Positions 22,949 through 32,145 of a stretch of DNA of 33,069 bases are shown here, in pieces. The stretch's first letter is position 1. Each line of letters starts with the position of its first letter. The notes under the pieces are model-generated. The model was not told the origin of the DNA. It did no database searches and saw nothing but the letters and a program-made list of their open reading frames with translations. This stretch comes from a bacterium (GTDB taxonomy: Bacteria; Verrucomicrobiota; Kiritimatiellia; CAIKKV01; CAITUY01), in assembly GCA_037128595.1 (NCBI GenBank), contig JBAXWB010000044.1:1-33069 (forward strand), given 5' to 3'. A program made the position numbers and the translations under genes.

Positions 22949-24748
22949 TCAAAGGTTGACCGCCTGACCTTGGCAGAGCAGGTAGCCGGTCGGGGCCGCC
23001 GCGCCGGCAAACTGAAGGATTGCCCCGGCAGGATTCGCAACCACAGCCGATCCATTGACCAAGAAGCTCCCGGTGACGTTCACGTCACCCGCCACATCCA
23101 CGGCGTAGCTGGGCGTGGTGTCGCCCACACCGAGTCGGGAATTGGTGTTGTCCCAGTGCAGGTTCGTCGGTTGGAGCGGGGTGCTGGCGCCGTTGCCGAC
23201 AAGCACCTTGTTGGCGGTGAGGGTCGAGGCGCCGGTGCCGCCCTGGGCCACGGTGATGTCCGTGGTGAGGCCCCCCAGGCTCGTGATATCGCTGTTGGCG
23301 CCGGCGGCTGCCGCGGTATCCCAGACCGGAGCCGCGCCATTGACGCCGGCGCCGGTCATGCTGAGGAATTTTTTGATGGTAGTGGTATTGGGTGCCAGCA
23401 GTGTCGTGGTGTCGGTGTTCGACTGATAACCGATGGCCCCGAGCAGATTCGTGCTGTTGCCGCCCACCAGATTCACCGCCTTGCTGGCCGTGCCGCTGAT
23501 ATTGCCGCTGATGTCAGAACCGGGGATGGTGGCCGAGGCGGTCAGGGCCAATGTGCCGTTTCCTTTCACATAGCCGGTCAGGGTCGATGCCCCGGTACCA
23601 CCCTGCGCTACAGAGAGGTCTGTGGTGAGACCGGTCAGGCTGGTGATGGTACTATTCGCCCCGCTGCTAACCTTGTTATTGAAGGTTGTCCAGTTTGCGC
23701 TGGTGAGATAGCCATTCGCCGAAGCGGTGGCCATAGGTATGGCGAGCGTCAGGTTGCCGCTGAGAGTGCCGCCGCCGGTCAGCGGGGCCGTGGTGCTGAT
23801 CGTGCGATTGGTCGGCGCCTTGGCGTTGAAGGTGGCCCAGTCGATGCTGGCGAGATACCCGTTCTGGCTGCTGCTGGCCGCAGCCAGACTCAAGGTCGGC
23901 GTGGTGCCGCCACTGCTGGACAGCGGGCTCGTGGCCGAAACCACGGTGACCGCGCCGGCACCGGCGCTGATCGAACTCCACTGCGCCCCGTCATGGAAGT
24001 AGAACCCGGGGGTATTGTCGGTCTGATAGACGAGCAGCCCCGTGGCGGGACTGCTGATGGCATCACGCTGGCCCTTGGTCATGCGAGGGATCAGCATGCC
24101 CCTGTCCGTGGCGGTCACCTCGAGCACGGCGCTGGGGGCGGGCGTGGTGGTGCCTACGCCAACATTGCCGCCGCTGTACTGGATCGCCCCGCCGCCAGCG
24201 CTGGATACGCTCCAGTACGTATCGGTTGAGGTCGCCACCGGCATGCCACCGATGGTGATGCCCGTGGCGTTGATCGCACCAGCCACGTCGAGTGTGTAGG
24301 CAGGAGTTGCTGTCCCGATGCCGACGTTACCGGAGGCGTCGCTAAAAAGGGCGGAGTTGACGAGCGTACCGCCAGCGGTAAACTGGGGCACATAGCTGGC
24401 CGTGCCGGCGCCGTCAAGCTTGGCAGTCCAGGCGTTGGTATCGCTGGCCGTGATGCCCGCCGCGGTGCTGGCGGTGAAGCCGGGATCAGTCTCCGTGAAG
24501 CTGGCGAGAGGGGTGAAGGGCTGGCCATTGAGGAAAAAGCCGCCGGTGAGGTTGATGTCGCCCAGCACATCGAGCGTGTAGGCGGGCGTCGTCGTCCCGA
24601 TGCCGACGTTTCCGAACACGACGGCGTTGGTAACGGCGGTCAGGGTGTTGCTGACGGTCAGTGAGCCATCGAGGGTCGCGGCACGGCTCACGCCCGAAAG
24701 CATGAGCATGGAGAAAAGAACGGCATAGATACGAGCATCAGGTGTCAT
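22949..24748 (-). CDS. Secreted tail-fibre-like protein with truncated collar domain
   Basis: This encodes 599 residues. A signal peptide (MTPDARIYAVLFSMLMLSGV, cleavage near SRA) is followed by repeated units NVGIGTTTPAYTLDV and long Ser/Thr/Gly/Ala-rich stretches with GGTGAST and ANGYLTSANWTTFNN motifs. These resemble the shafts of phage tail fibres and trimeric surface proteins. It ends PAGAILQFAGAAAPTGYLL, then CQGQAVNL and stop. That is the first strand of a phage tail-collar domain (usually APTGWLLCDG...), and the rest of the domain is absent. Either the gene lost its 3' end or this lineage keeps only the opening. GGAG precedes the ATG by eight bases. It follows the LamG-like gene by four bases, so the two form an operon and are probably displayed together. 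Confidence 0.75.
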   Translation of the reverse strand: MTPDARIYAVLFSMLMLSGVSRAATLDGSLTVSNTLTAVTNAVVFGNVGIGTTTPAYTLDVLGDINLTGGFFLNGQPFTPLASFTETDPGFTASTAAGITASDTNAWTAKLDGAGTASYVPQFTAGGTLVNSALFSDASGNVGIGTATPAYTLDVAGAINATGITIGGMPVATSTDTYWSVSSAGGGAIQYSGGNVGVGTTTPAPSAVLEVTATDRGMLIPRMTKGQRDAISSPATGLLVYQTDNTPGFYFHDGAQWSSISAGAGAVTVVSATSPLSSSGGTTPTLSLAAASSSQNGYLASIDWATFNAKAPTNRTISTTAPLTGGGTLSGNLTLAIPMATASANGYLTSANWTTFNNKVSSGANSTITSLTGLTTDLSVAQGGTGASTLTGYVKGNGTLALTASATIPGSDISGNISGTASKAVNLVGGNSTNLLGAIGYQSNTDTTTLLAPNTTTIKKFLSMTGAGVNGAAPVWDTAAAAGANSDITSLGGLTTDITVAQGGTGASTLTANKVLVGNGASTPLQPTNLHWDNTNSRLGVGDTTPSYAVDVAGDVNVTGSFLVNGSAVVANPAGAILQFAGAAAPTGYLLCQGQAVNL

Positions 24749-24752
24749 TGAT

Positions 24753-25406
24753 TCACTCCGTTACAAAAGAATTCTGACAGGTTTGATTTGAATCAATATC
24801 AAGCATTAGTCCGGAGGGGGTGTTCGTACCAATGCAAAACCGATCTAACCCACCAATAAGCCCTTTCGCAAGAAACTTATGAAAATCCCGGGAGGTTCTG
24901 CCAAACCCCAGATTCTCCGCGACTTGTTTCCCATTCATGCATATAAGCCAACGCTGGCTATCAAAATCCAATTTTATTGAAAGGCGCACCCAGGTGCCCA
25001 TTGTCGCGAACGACAGCCCATTGGTCAGCGTCACCCATTGATCCCCTTTCCGCCTCTTCCCGTCCTGTACGATCATCCGTCCTTGGTCATCAAACAGGAA
25101 TACAGCAAGTTGGCCCGACGGCTCTGAGGGAATCTGCGCACCTCGTTCAATGGCATGAAAATCGATCCATACCACTTGACTTGGAGGATGGTTGAGAACC
25201 CGGCTTACTTCGGATGTCACCGTTTCGGACCGGAATCGAACCGCCTGCTCGCCCTCCCACACAACATTGGTCTGTGCCTGCACCACAGGGGTTGAAGAAG
25301 CCTTCCGTTCGTTCTGACCATTGAGATCAACGGAATTGGAGGCATTCGTCCCGGCCGCAGTCAAACCGGCGATAACGAGAGCAAGAAAAAATCGATCGTA
25401 TCTCAT
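24753..25406 (-). CDS. Secreted LamG/concanavalin-like protein
   Basis: This encodes 217 residues. A signal peptide (MRYDRFFLALVIAGLTAAGT) precedes a single domain. The segments VVWIDFHAIE, AVFLFDDQGRMIV, WVRLSIKLDFDSQRWLICMN, GKQVAENLGF and GLDRFCIGTN match the jelly-roll pattern of LamG-like domains. AAGGAG at six bases gives a strong start. It is four bases upstream of the tail-fibre-like gene. Such domains bind carbohydrate or serve as structural modules; no ligand can be named. Confidence 0.72.
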   Translation of the reverse strand: MRYDRFFLALVIAGLTAAGTNASNSVDLNGQNERKASSTPVVQAQTNVVWEGEQAVRFRSETVTSEVSRVLNHPPSQVVWIDFHAIERGAQIPSEPSGQLAVFLFDDQGRMIVQDGKRRKGDQWVTLTNGLSFATMGTWVRLSIKLDFDSQRWLICMNGKQVAENLGFGRTSRDFHKFLAKGLIGGLDRFCIGTNTPSGLMLDIDSNQTCQNSFVTE

Positions 25407-25442
25407 AATAACTCCTTAGGCGGGGATCACTGAGGCTGAATT

Positions 25443-25871
25443 TCACGAAAATATTTTCGTGAGTCCATCCACAAGGGCTTGTTCGGTCAGGGCAATCTCA
25501 AATGGTTTTCTATCGCTACTATCGTTGAGGGTAAAACCGCTCGGCACTCCATGTTTGTCAGAACAAATCGATATCGTCGCATAGTCAATTTTCGAGGGAT
25601 AGTCATGTCGCTTGAGAATCATCCAGCACTTATATTTTCGTTCAAGAAGATCCTCGGTATTGAGCACACTGATAGTAAAGTTTCGGAGAAATCCGTACCG
25701 TTTGCCGTAGAACCTATCCCCGACTTGAGAAAGAAAGCGCAGGGTTATTTTATTCCACTGCCGAAAACACCGGCGGTGAATTTTGTGACAATGGTGTTCG
25801 TCGGCGGAATTCTTTTTGTAATTACTGTATTCGGCTGGAATCGCATTTATCCAGTTTTTATCGAGATTCAT
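25443..25871 (-). CDS. Hypothetical protein
   Basis: This encodes 142 residues with a basic, histidine-rich N-terminal half (EHHCHKIHRRCF) and a C-terminal half that looks well ordered (YATISICSDKHGVPSGFTLN, then PFEIALTEQALVDGL). AAGGG eight bases before the ATG supports this strand over an antisense frame of similar length (25479-25910). It lies 36 bp upstream of the LamG-like gene in the same direction, so it may be the first gene of that operon. I do not recognise the family. Base composition is lower in GC than its neighbours. Confidence 0.5.
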   Translation of the reverse strand: MNLDKNWINAIPAEYSNYKKNSADEHHCHKIHRRCFRQWNKITLRFLSQVGDRFYGKRYGFLRNFTISVLNTEDLLERKYKCWMILKRHDYPSKIDYATISICSDKHGVPSGFTLNDSSDRKPFEIALTEQALVDGLTKIFS

Positions 25872-25921
25872 GACTTTTCCCTTGCATTCGATTTACTCCC
25901 CATCCATTGAATTCATGGCTA

Positions 25922-26017
25922 GGATGATTGATACCATCTCGCTCTACTTTTGTATGTCAGCCAGAGTGCTATTTTTCATGCAGGGCACGCCTTACAAGAA
26001 TGGTGTTTTGTGGGCAC
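25922..26017. repeat. Dispersed non-coding element, copy B
   Basis: This is the partner of the element at 21855-21950, with the blocks ATTGATACCA, TTGTATGTCAGCCA and ACGCCTTACA in the same order. It lies upstream of the minus-strand hypothetical gene. The 26018-26153 stretch next to it has no gene and ends with the split half of the CTCCGTG repeat. Confidence 0.65.
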
Positions 26018-26193
26018 CACCCCCTCTTGCAAATCGTCGTGGAGCCCATCCCGCAGTGTAAGTAAACCAGGGGTATTACTCTTGTTTGTGGGGCGGATGT
26101 GACTTCAGTAGGGCTTATTCACAGGCCCACAGCAAAACGGGAAAGATTTACCAGTAGAGTAGAGATGCCTGCTTGCGCAGGCATCCCCCTCGT

Positions 26194-26228
26194 CAAACCG
26201 GACATGCAGATTTCCCGCATCCGGCTTT
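26194..26228 (-). ncRNA. Group II intron domain V hairpin
   Basis: The RNA reads AAAGCCGGAUGCGGGAAAUC, then UGCAUGUCCGGUUU. The lower stem pairs AAGCCGGA with UCCGGUU and the upper stem pairs UGC/GCA, with a GAAA-type loop. This is the catalytic core fold of group II introns and looks intact. Confidence 0.85.
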
Positions 26229-26259
26229 CCACAAGAAGTTGGGTTTCGGCAAGAGGCGT

Positions 26260-27375
26260 TCACAGGTAAATCAATCCCAAGTTGTCCAGTTGCTGATAAT
26301 AGGTCTGACCTTCAGGTAGTTTGTATTTCCGTTGGCTTCGCCGATTCAGATGTATAGTCAGGCGCTCGCGGACATAATGGTTTATGCCTCTGAATGCCTG
26401 CCGCGGGTATCCGTATGAATAGTAGTTCGACCAACCTCGCATTTGACGATTGACCTTCTCTATCAGCTCCGGAATCGGGAAGAAACATTTCCGCTTGTCC
26501 GTCAGGTCTCGCAACTTAGCCCGTTCACGCTTCAGCGCTTTAGGCGAAGGAAAGACGTTCAGATACTTCCATGGTCGTCCTTGTAGATCACGGTCATATC
26601 TTAGACTGTACCCCAGAAAGTCGAGCCTTTGCCCTTTCTCCCGGAGGTTTACACAGCGCGTTTTCTCCCTGTTTATCCGCAGTCCCATCCATCCTTCCAA
26701 CTTCTCCTCCACAAACGCTTTGAGCGTTTCCGGAAGGGTGTGGGCAAGGATGACAAAGTCATCCGCGTATCTGACAATTCCGGCTGCTATGTGTCCTCGT
26801 TTGAGTTCCTTCAGCAGCACCACCTCAAACCAATGCAGGTAGAGATTGGCCAATAGTGGCGAAATCACGCCACCTTGCGGGGTTCCCTTGTCATTCCGCG
26901 TCACTTTCGGGGGCTTCCCTTTCTCCGTCGCGTCCACCACCGGTGCTCTCAGCCACTGTCGAATTAGCCGCAGCACACTCCCATCCACGATCCTCATCCG
27001 CAGACACTCTATGAGCTTGTCGTGCGGAATTGAATCGAAGTAACCAGAGAGGTCTGCGTCATAGATTTCGTTCTTCCCGTCTTTCAGGTGCCCTTGAATG
27101 GATCGTATCGCGTCCTGCGCCGACCGCCCTGGCCGATACCCATACGAACAGTCGTTGAAGTCTGCCTCAAATATCGGCTCGATAATGAGTTTGACCGCCA
27201 TTTGAACAACCCGGTCTTTTATGGTCGGGATGCCTAATGGCCGCAATTTTCCATTCTCTTTCTCAATGTACACCCTACGGACAGGCTTGGCTCTGTAGGT
27301 CTTCTCCTTCAGCTCCTTTTTCCAGCTCGCCAAGAAAGCGTCCAACTCCGCCTTCCTGCTGTTCAATCTGTTCAA
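26260..27375 (-). CDS. Group II intron reverse transcriptase/maturase, main part
   Basis: This frame holds the reverse transcriptase core: [64 protein letters not shown], the catalytic YADDF and [12 protein letters not shown]. The maturase (X) domain follows, ending [20 protein letters not shown]...NLGLIYL. No HNH endonuclease is present. The true protein should begin in the other frame at 27607; the shift falls between about 27375 and 27300, where [11 protein letters not shown] in one frame meets [16 protein letters not shown] in the other. The frame's nominal start at 27375 is an unsupported TTG. The catalytic residues are intact, but the single-frame product lacks its N-terminus. It functions within the intron for splicing and retrotransposition. 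Confidence 0.85.
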   Translation of the reverse strand: MNRLNSRKAELDAFLASWKKELKEKTYRAKPVRRVYIEKENGKLRPLGIPTIKDRVVQMAVKLIIEPIFEADFNDCSYGYRPGRSAQDAIRSIQGHLKDGKNEIYDADLSGYFDSIPHDKLIECLRMRIVDGSVLRLIRQWLRAPVVDATEKGKPPKVTRNDKGTPQGGVISPLLANLYLHWFEVVLLKELKRGHIAAGIVRYADDFVILAHTLPETLKAFVEEKLEGWMGLRINREKTRCVNLREKGQRLDFLGYSLRYDRDLQGRPWKYLNVFPSPKALKRERAKLRDLTDKRKCFFPIPELIEKVNRQMRGWSNYYSYGYPRQAFRGINHYVRERLTIHLNRRSQRKYKLPEGQTYYQQLDNLGLIYL

Positions 27376-27607
27376 ATGTCACTCGATCCACACCGGGTGC
27401 GCCTTTATTCCGGCGTACCAGTTTCCACGCCCACCTGAGTGTGTCCGGATGTATGACCAAACTGTACAGGCTGTAAAACCGGTACTTCTTTTCCTGTTTT
27501 GCCTTCTCGCTTAGCGTCTGTCTCCACGTAACGAGTTTCAAGGGCATTCCGGGCTCCGTTACTGTCGGTACCCAATCGTCCCTATATTCTGTCTTAGATG
27601 TTTCCAT
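27275..27607 (-). pseudogene. Reverse transcriptase N-terminal part, frameshifted
   Basis: This part encodes METSKTEYRDDWVPTV..., then LRWAWKLVRRNKGAPGVDRV and [11 protein letters not shown], the usual start of group II intron reverse transcriptases (RT0/RT1 region). After about residue 87 the frame leaves the conserved sequence and runs to a stop, while the continuation is in the frame of the 26260-27375 entry. A net change of one base would rejoin them. Confidence 0.8.
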
Positions 27608-28036
27608 CCATCAGCCCTTTACGTTCCTGACTCAGCTCTTCTTATGCAGAGGCCCTTTGCTCCACGGTCGTTACCCGCTTCTTCACTACTCCGGCCTCGT
27701 CCGACTCCCGCCGATGTTGTGCGGCGGGTCTCCCAAGTTCCTGTGCAGAACTATCCGAGCGCGCTATCTCCCTTGACCCCGTCGTGTGCCCCCATCGCGT
27801 TCCCGTTCTTTGTTGGGCGGCTACTGGCTTCAGAATCTCCGACATCTTGACCACACGAAATTGGTGTATCGAGGCTTGGACGAGAGTTCACTTGCGTTAT
27901 GGCTCACTCGTTCGCAGACACGGAGCTCCGCGCGATCAGTCACCTTCCCGCGCGTCCATGCTACTACTCATCTACGGTCATTTCATGAGACAAACACCTT
28001 TCAGTTTGTAAGTTCTGCCAAGCTTTCTTGGCGCAC

Positions 28037-28322
28037 CGGAGACACGGAGACACAGAGAGGAAGCAGAAAGAGAAGAAAATGTTTAGCGATTTTTCCAAAT
28101 GGCGAGTACACCATTTGAAAAAATCGCTAAACACCTCTCCGGGAGTAATTCCAGGAGAAAGAGGAGATGGGACAACAAACAATACCTCTCCTCCTTCTGG
28201 CTGTTTCCTCCTCCACGAAACCGTGGCGTTTATTTTGGCCACGGTATTCCCGTGGACGAAATAAACGCCACATTGTATTTTCTGTCTCTGAGTCTCCGTG
28301 TCTCCGTGGTAAATCTTTTATC
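28037..28322. repeat. Palindromic element with terminal inverted repeats and nested hairpins
   Basis: The ends are inverted copies of a CACGGAGACACGGAGAC-type repeat (28037-28065 and 28281-28320). Inside are a 22-bp hairpin with one mismatch (28081-28102 with 28111-28132, loop 8), a purine/pyrimidine-rich partial hairpin (about 28150-28200) and a second 22-bp hairpin with two mismatches (28223-28244 with 28250-28271, loop 5). The left end is interrupted by the group II intron and continues at 26153 downward. There is no credible gene; this looks like a non-autonomous (MITE-like) element. Confidence 0.75.
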
Positions 28323-28385
28323 TTCGCCTTCATTTGAGGCACTGAAAACCCCTACTGAGCTCATATGCGCCCCATCCGCCCCACA

Positions 28386-28606
28386 TGGGAATTAATTGAT
28401 TCCACTGGCGTCCCATAGGGACGCCAAGGCTATAGCGGTTTAGGCTGTAGGCTGTTAGGTGAAATGGCGGAAAGTGGCTTTATAAATTCCATAAATGACC
28501 AGGACTGAAAGTAAGCAGAAATGGACGAATTTCCTAACAGTCTACAGCCTACAGTCTAAAAACCTGCGGCCTATGGGACGCTAATGAATTGATTCAACTC
28601 CACAGA
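28386..28606. repeat. Second palindromic non-coding element
   Basis: The outer arms share GCGTCCCATAGG in inverted orientation (28409 and about 28570) with GAATT/TTGATTC flanks. The inner arms are TTTAGGCTGTAGGCTGTTAGG (28439-28459) and its imperfect inverse at 28533-28562. A perfect 9-bp hairpin, TGGCGTCCC-ATA-GGGACGCCA, lies at 28406-28426. No gene is present between 28323 and 28631. Confidence 0.65.
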
Positions 28607-28631
28607 AACGGGGTGCTAATCTTTGGTCCTG

Positions 28632-29825
28632 TCAAAAACGATAACCAACACCGGCATTGAGGGTGTATCCGGAAAGATCAATCGTGATTTGGTCGGGGCC
28701 GGAACTCAGGTCACACGGCTCCACCCAGTCATACCCGCCGCCCACCAGCACGTAGACGCCCCCGGTGATGGTCCACTGGACATCCGCCTGGAGCCCGGCG
28801 CCCAAAAGCCAGGTCTGCTCACTCGCAACGTCATCCCAGGACTGAATGAGCGTGCCGTTGTCGTGTCGGAAGGCTTCATGCCTGTGGATATCGGCATCCA
28901 ACAAATTGAGCGAGATCGCCGGCTGGAGCGACAGCCCCAGCGTCCGGGTCGCCTGCCATTGAAACCGGGGACCAACCTGCAGCACCAGCGCGGTGGCATC
29001 GACGTCCATATCAACCAGACTGGTCGCGGTTTCCGAAGTCCGCCCGACCAGCACATCACTCGAGGTCTGCGCTTGCGCCAGACGCGTCATGCTCTGGGGA
29101 CGGTCTGCAATCATGGGGCCGGTCCCGGATGGATCGCTCATGGTATAGGGGATATCAGGAAAGGCCGGATTCCCCAGGGTGTCATACGAGTACCCCCATG
29201 TTTCCTGCTGGTTCAAGATGGTCTGCCAACGAAAATCCTCTACCTGCTCGGTATAGGCCGTCTTGTGGTGAAAGGAACTGTTGATGCCATCCAGCCAGCC
29301 GGCCTGTAATTGGACCCCCAGATTCCACGTGTCCGTAGCATGAAGGACATACCCCAGTTTGGCCTGGAGCCCTGCCCCACCCGCCCGGTCACTGTCAGAC
29401 CAGCCCGCCGCGCCCGGCGTCACTTGCGTCAGGGTTCGCTGGGCGGTCTCCGTTGCCGTGAGCGTACGCCTGTAATTCAGGGCTCCGGCAGTGGCGTCAT
29501 ATTGCGCAGGATCCGTGTAGCTCCAGTACTGACTGACACCAGCCGTCTGCGCCCAATCCCAGCCGGATGGTCCCACATACCCGTTATCGAACGTCCGCAA
29601 CGTCTGCGCGGTTCCATCATCCTGAAGCAAAGAACCAGCGGCCACCGGGGTTCCCCCAGAACGCCCCGTACGCGAGGCATGGATCCCTTCAGCGGCGGCC
29701 CGCGAGCCGCCTTCTGCCGAGATCTCCATATTTCCCCGATACCACGGGCCCGCCTCGAAATAGAATTGGCCCTGACACGCGACGCCGGAGGCCATGACCA
29801 TCATTGCGATTATTTTCAGTTTCAT
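28632..29825 (-). CDS. Probable outer-membrane beta-barrel protein
   Basis: This encodes 397 residues. A signal peptide (MKLKIIAMMVMASGVACQGQ) precedes a Gly/Ser/Thr-rich sequence with alternating hydrophobic strands such as LGYVLHATDTWNLGVQLQAG, ATALVLQVGPRFQWQATRTL and GGVYVLVGGGYDWVEP. It ends YTLNAGVGYRF, with the terminal aromatic typical of proteins inserted by the BAM machinery. AAGGG stands five bases before the ATG. It begins eight bases after the stop of the propeller/MBG gene, so the two are co-transcribed. It may be a porin-like channel or the partner of the upstream secreted protein. No named family is recognised. Confidence 0.7.
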   Translation of the reverse strand: MKLKIIAMMVMASGVACQGQFYFEAGPWYRGNMEISAEGGSRAAAEGIHASRTGRSGGTPVAAGSLLQDDGTAQTLRTFDNGYVGPSGWDWAQTAGVSQYWSYTDPAQYDATAGALNYRRTLTATETAQRTLTQVTPGAAGWSDSDRAGGAGLQAKLGYVLHATDTWNLGVQLQAGWLDGINSSFHHKTAYTEQVEDFRWQTILNQQETWGYSYDTLGNPAFPDIPYTMSDPSGTGPMIADRPQSMTRLAQAQTSSDVLVGRTSETATSLVDMDVDATALVLQVGPRFQWQATRTLGLSLQPAISLNLLDADIHRHEAFRHDNGTLIQSWDDVASEQTWLLGAGLQADVQWTITGGVYVLVGGGYDWVEPCDLSSGPDQITIDLSGYTLNAGVGYRF

Positions 29826-29833
29826 ATGATCCC

Positions 29834-32145
29834 TTAAATTTCGATTTGTTTAACGCGGTAGAACCGTTTTCCCGCCTTAACTGGCAACGTCGCGGGCGGT
29901 CCGGAATCAATCCACTGGGTGCGGTTCGCACCCGCCTTCAACCGCAGCGGCACCTGGATCCAGTCGCTCTCGGATAAGTCATTCACATATTCGACCGCGT
30001 AGAGTCCACCCGGTTCCGAGGGAAACTCGAGCACAAAACGACCACTGCCATCCGACATCATCCAAGCCTTCACGTTCACCCTAACACCAGAAAACGGTCT
30101 GTGCCAGGCCGTCAGGATATATTGCACCTCAATGGCCGGAGGATATTGATCCACCCGGTACTCGCCTGTGCAGAGATAGACGATGCTCATCAGCTGCGTC
30201 ACACCGGCGGAGAAGTCGAATGACTGTTCGATCATCGGCCGCCCATCCCAGGAGGTGCCCGTGCGGTTTTCAACGATAATCCCCGCCATCAGATTGGTGA
30301 AGAGAAGCCGGACCCCAACGGCATCATACAGGGAATCGTTACTCACCTTAAGCAACTGCTCGAAGCGGGGATTCCATCGTTCGTGAGTACGAAAGACGTT
30401 ACTGATCACGGTCGGCACCCCGGTCACCTCGACCTCAAATACATAGGTGGAGGTATACCCGGTGCCGTGCTCCGTCGCACGCACCGTGATCATGGCCTTG
30501 CCCGGGGACCGGGGTTCAAGCCGCAACAGGCTGTCCGCCGTGATGGAAGCCACCACTACATTCGTATCACTGGACACCACGCTGTACTCCATCCCCTGCC
30601 CAGAGAACATATTGGCAAGCGGCTGCTCCATAATGGCCCCGATCGAAACGGGTCCACCCAAAGGCGGATGGGTTTCATACGGCGTATTCTTGCCCGCGGG
30701 CACCCAGACGGTCCGGGACGGCAGACTGTAACCATTGGTATTATAGGCAAAGGTGCGGATCGCATACCAGACGGCAGCCTCCAGGCCGGTGACGGTGTAG
30801 TGCTGAGCCAACGCCACGCCCAACCCCTTATATCCCGGTAGATAGGCGGTGAAGTTGGTATCGAGCCCGATATCCAGTTCACAGGCGGCGGCATTGGTAG
30901 GAGGCACCCACCGGGCCACGAGATTCGACTCCGTGATGCTCACCGGATCCAGGAGCTCAGGCGCCTCGAACCAGAGATAGGCGAAGGCATTGCTCAGCAC
31001 CATTAAGCCACCCGTACTGGAGACCACCGTGACCGCGCCCGCTACCGCGCCGGTCGCCGCATTGGCCATCACCGTGACCGATTCCAGGGTCTGGGTGATA
31101 ATGGTCGCCTCCACGCCAGCGAGCGTAACATTGGTGATGTCGCCCCCATTCCCCAGCGCGATCCCCTGAATGACAACCTGAATGCGGCCACCCACATTGA
31201 CGGCGGCAGGCGTGACGTTGGTAATGAGCCCGCCAATGCGCCAGGAATGAATGACATCAACCGCCGCATTCCAGTTGCTATTGCCCACCTGACTGGCCCG
31301 CATCCGGGCAAGACCGGGATGGGTAAAGGTCAAATCATTCCTCAGCATCAGGGTCACTTCGGGCGTCAGATTACTGAAGCTGACCGGCAGCCCGCTCGTC
31401 GCTGTGGCAACCACGGTGGTGCCAGAACCCAGCACGAACTGGACCCCGTCCGCCGGCAGGAAGTTGGTGATCACCTGATCGGCCTTGGTGATCGTCAGCC
31501 AGGTGGTGTTCGTCGCCTGCCAGTTGGCCGCATCCACCACGCCGGTAACGGCATAAACACCGGCGTTAATGGGTGCATCGGGACTGCCGGCATAGGTCAA
31601 CGATACGGAGAAGCCTGACTCCGCTGTGGCCGTCACCGACTTGGCCGTTCCATCATAGACATGGTTGGTCGCACCAAAGGTGATCGTATCCTGCGCCCGG
31701 GCAATCACCAGCAACCCCGTCTGGAATCCCTGCCACATAACGTCCATCACCGTGCCGGTCACGGCGTAGCTGCCTGCATTCGTCGGAATGGCGTCGCTGC
31801 CGTTGTAGGTAAGGGTCACAAGCAGATTCGTCGGGAGCGAAGTAGCCGTCGCCGCCTTGCCGGAACCATCATAAGTCCGCGCGAGGTCACCCAGAACGAC
31901 TGAGGCCATAGCCTTGGTTACCGTCACTGTGGCCACGGTTGACTGCAATAGGTACAGCTCGTCTGCCGCCTTCGAGGCCTGAACGACGATCATGCCCGTC
32001 CCCGATGACGCCCTCAAGCCGTTGGTTCCGATCAATTCGCCCACGCCGGAGAGCACCGCATACGTCACAGCGCCCGTGCCCGAACCGCCGGTGGCGGAGA
32101 GCGTATTGGTCGTCGCATAAGTCTGCGGACTCGCCGGGGTGAATA
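29834..32145 (-). CDS. MBG/IPT-domain extracellular protein, C-terminal part after frameshift
   Basis: Coding sense in this frame begins at about 32145; the open frame runs back to 32410, but that part is antisense noise over the propeller. It opens FTPASPQTYATTNTLSATGG. Next are two MBG-type domains (LARTYDGSGKAATATSLPTN and TNHVYDGTAKSVTATAESGF), an IPT/TIG-like domain (TPAAVNVGGRIQVVIQGIAL) and a fibronectin-like segment (YTVTGLEAAVWYAIRTFAYN). A C-terminal region ends RFYRVKQIEI, like other surface proteins here. Modules of this type build long extracellular stalks. It continues the propeller frame at 32065-33060; the join needs one extra T in TATTC at 32141-32145. It is followed by the barrel gene. 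Confidence 0.75.

Larger units (their letters stand above)
26154..28036 (-). mobile_element. Group II intron, complete, 1883 nt
   Basis: On the minus strand the element starts GTGCGCC (28036), a group II 5' consensus. It carries a reverse transcriptase frame and ends with a domain V hairpin, a domain VI hairpin (GATGCCTGC/GCAGGCATC) and CTCTACTCTAC at 26154. The boundaries are proven by the flanks: joining ...TCTCCGTGTCTCCG (28037 upward) to TGGTAAATCTTT (26153 downward) recreates the intact repeat at 28295-28318. The intron therefore sits inside one arm of a palindromic repeat element, in a non-coding site. A 70-codon frame at 27642-27854 lies in the structured 5' RNA and is not a gene. The intron's own protein is frameshifted, so it probably cannot move unless helped by another copy. 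Confidence 0.9.

Noticed and set aside
22970-24229. Plus-strand 419-codon open frame
   Set aside because: It is a shadow of the low-complexity fibre-like gene on the minus strand.
25479-25910. Plus-strand 143-codon frame with a hydrophobic stretch
   Set aside because: The opposite strand has a better ribosome site and a more protein-like C-terminal half, and it fits the operon direction; only moderately certain.
27642-27854. 70-codon minus-strand frame in the intron
   Set aside because: It lies in the structured 5' RNA of the group II intron, where such frames are common by-products.
28081-28132. 22-bp hairpin read as a transcription terminator
   Set aside because: No T-tract follows the stem and no gene ends beside it; it fits better as part of the palindromic element.
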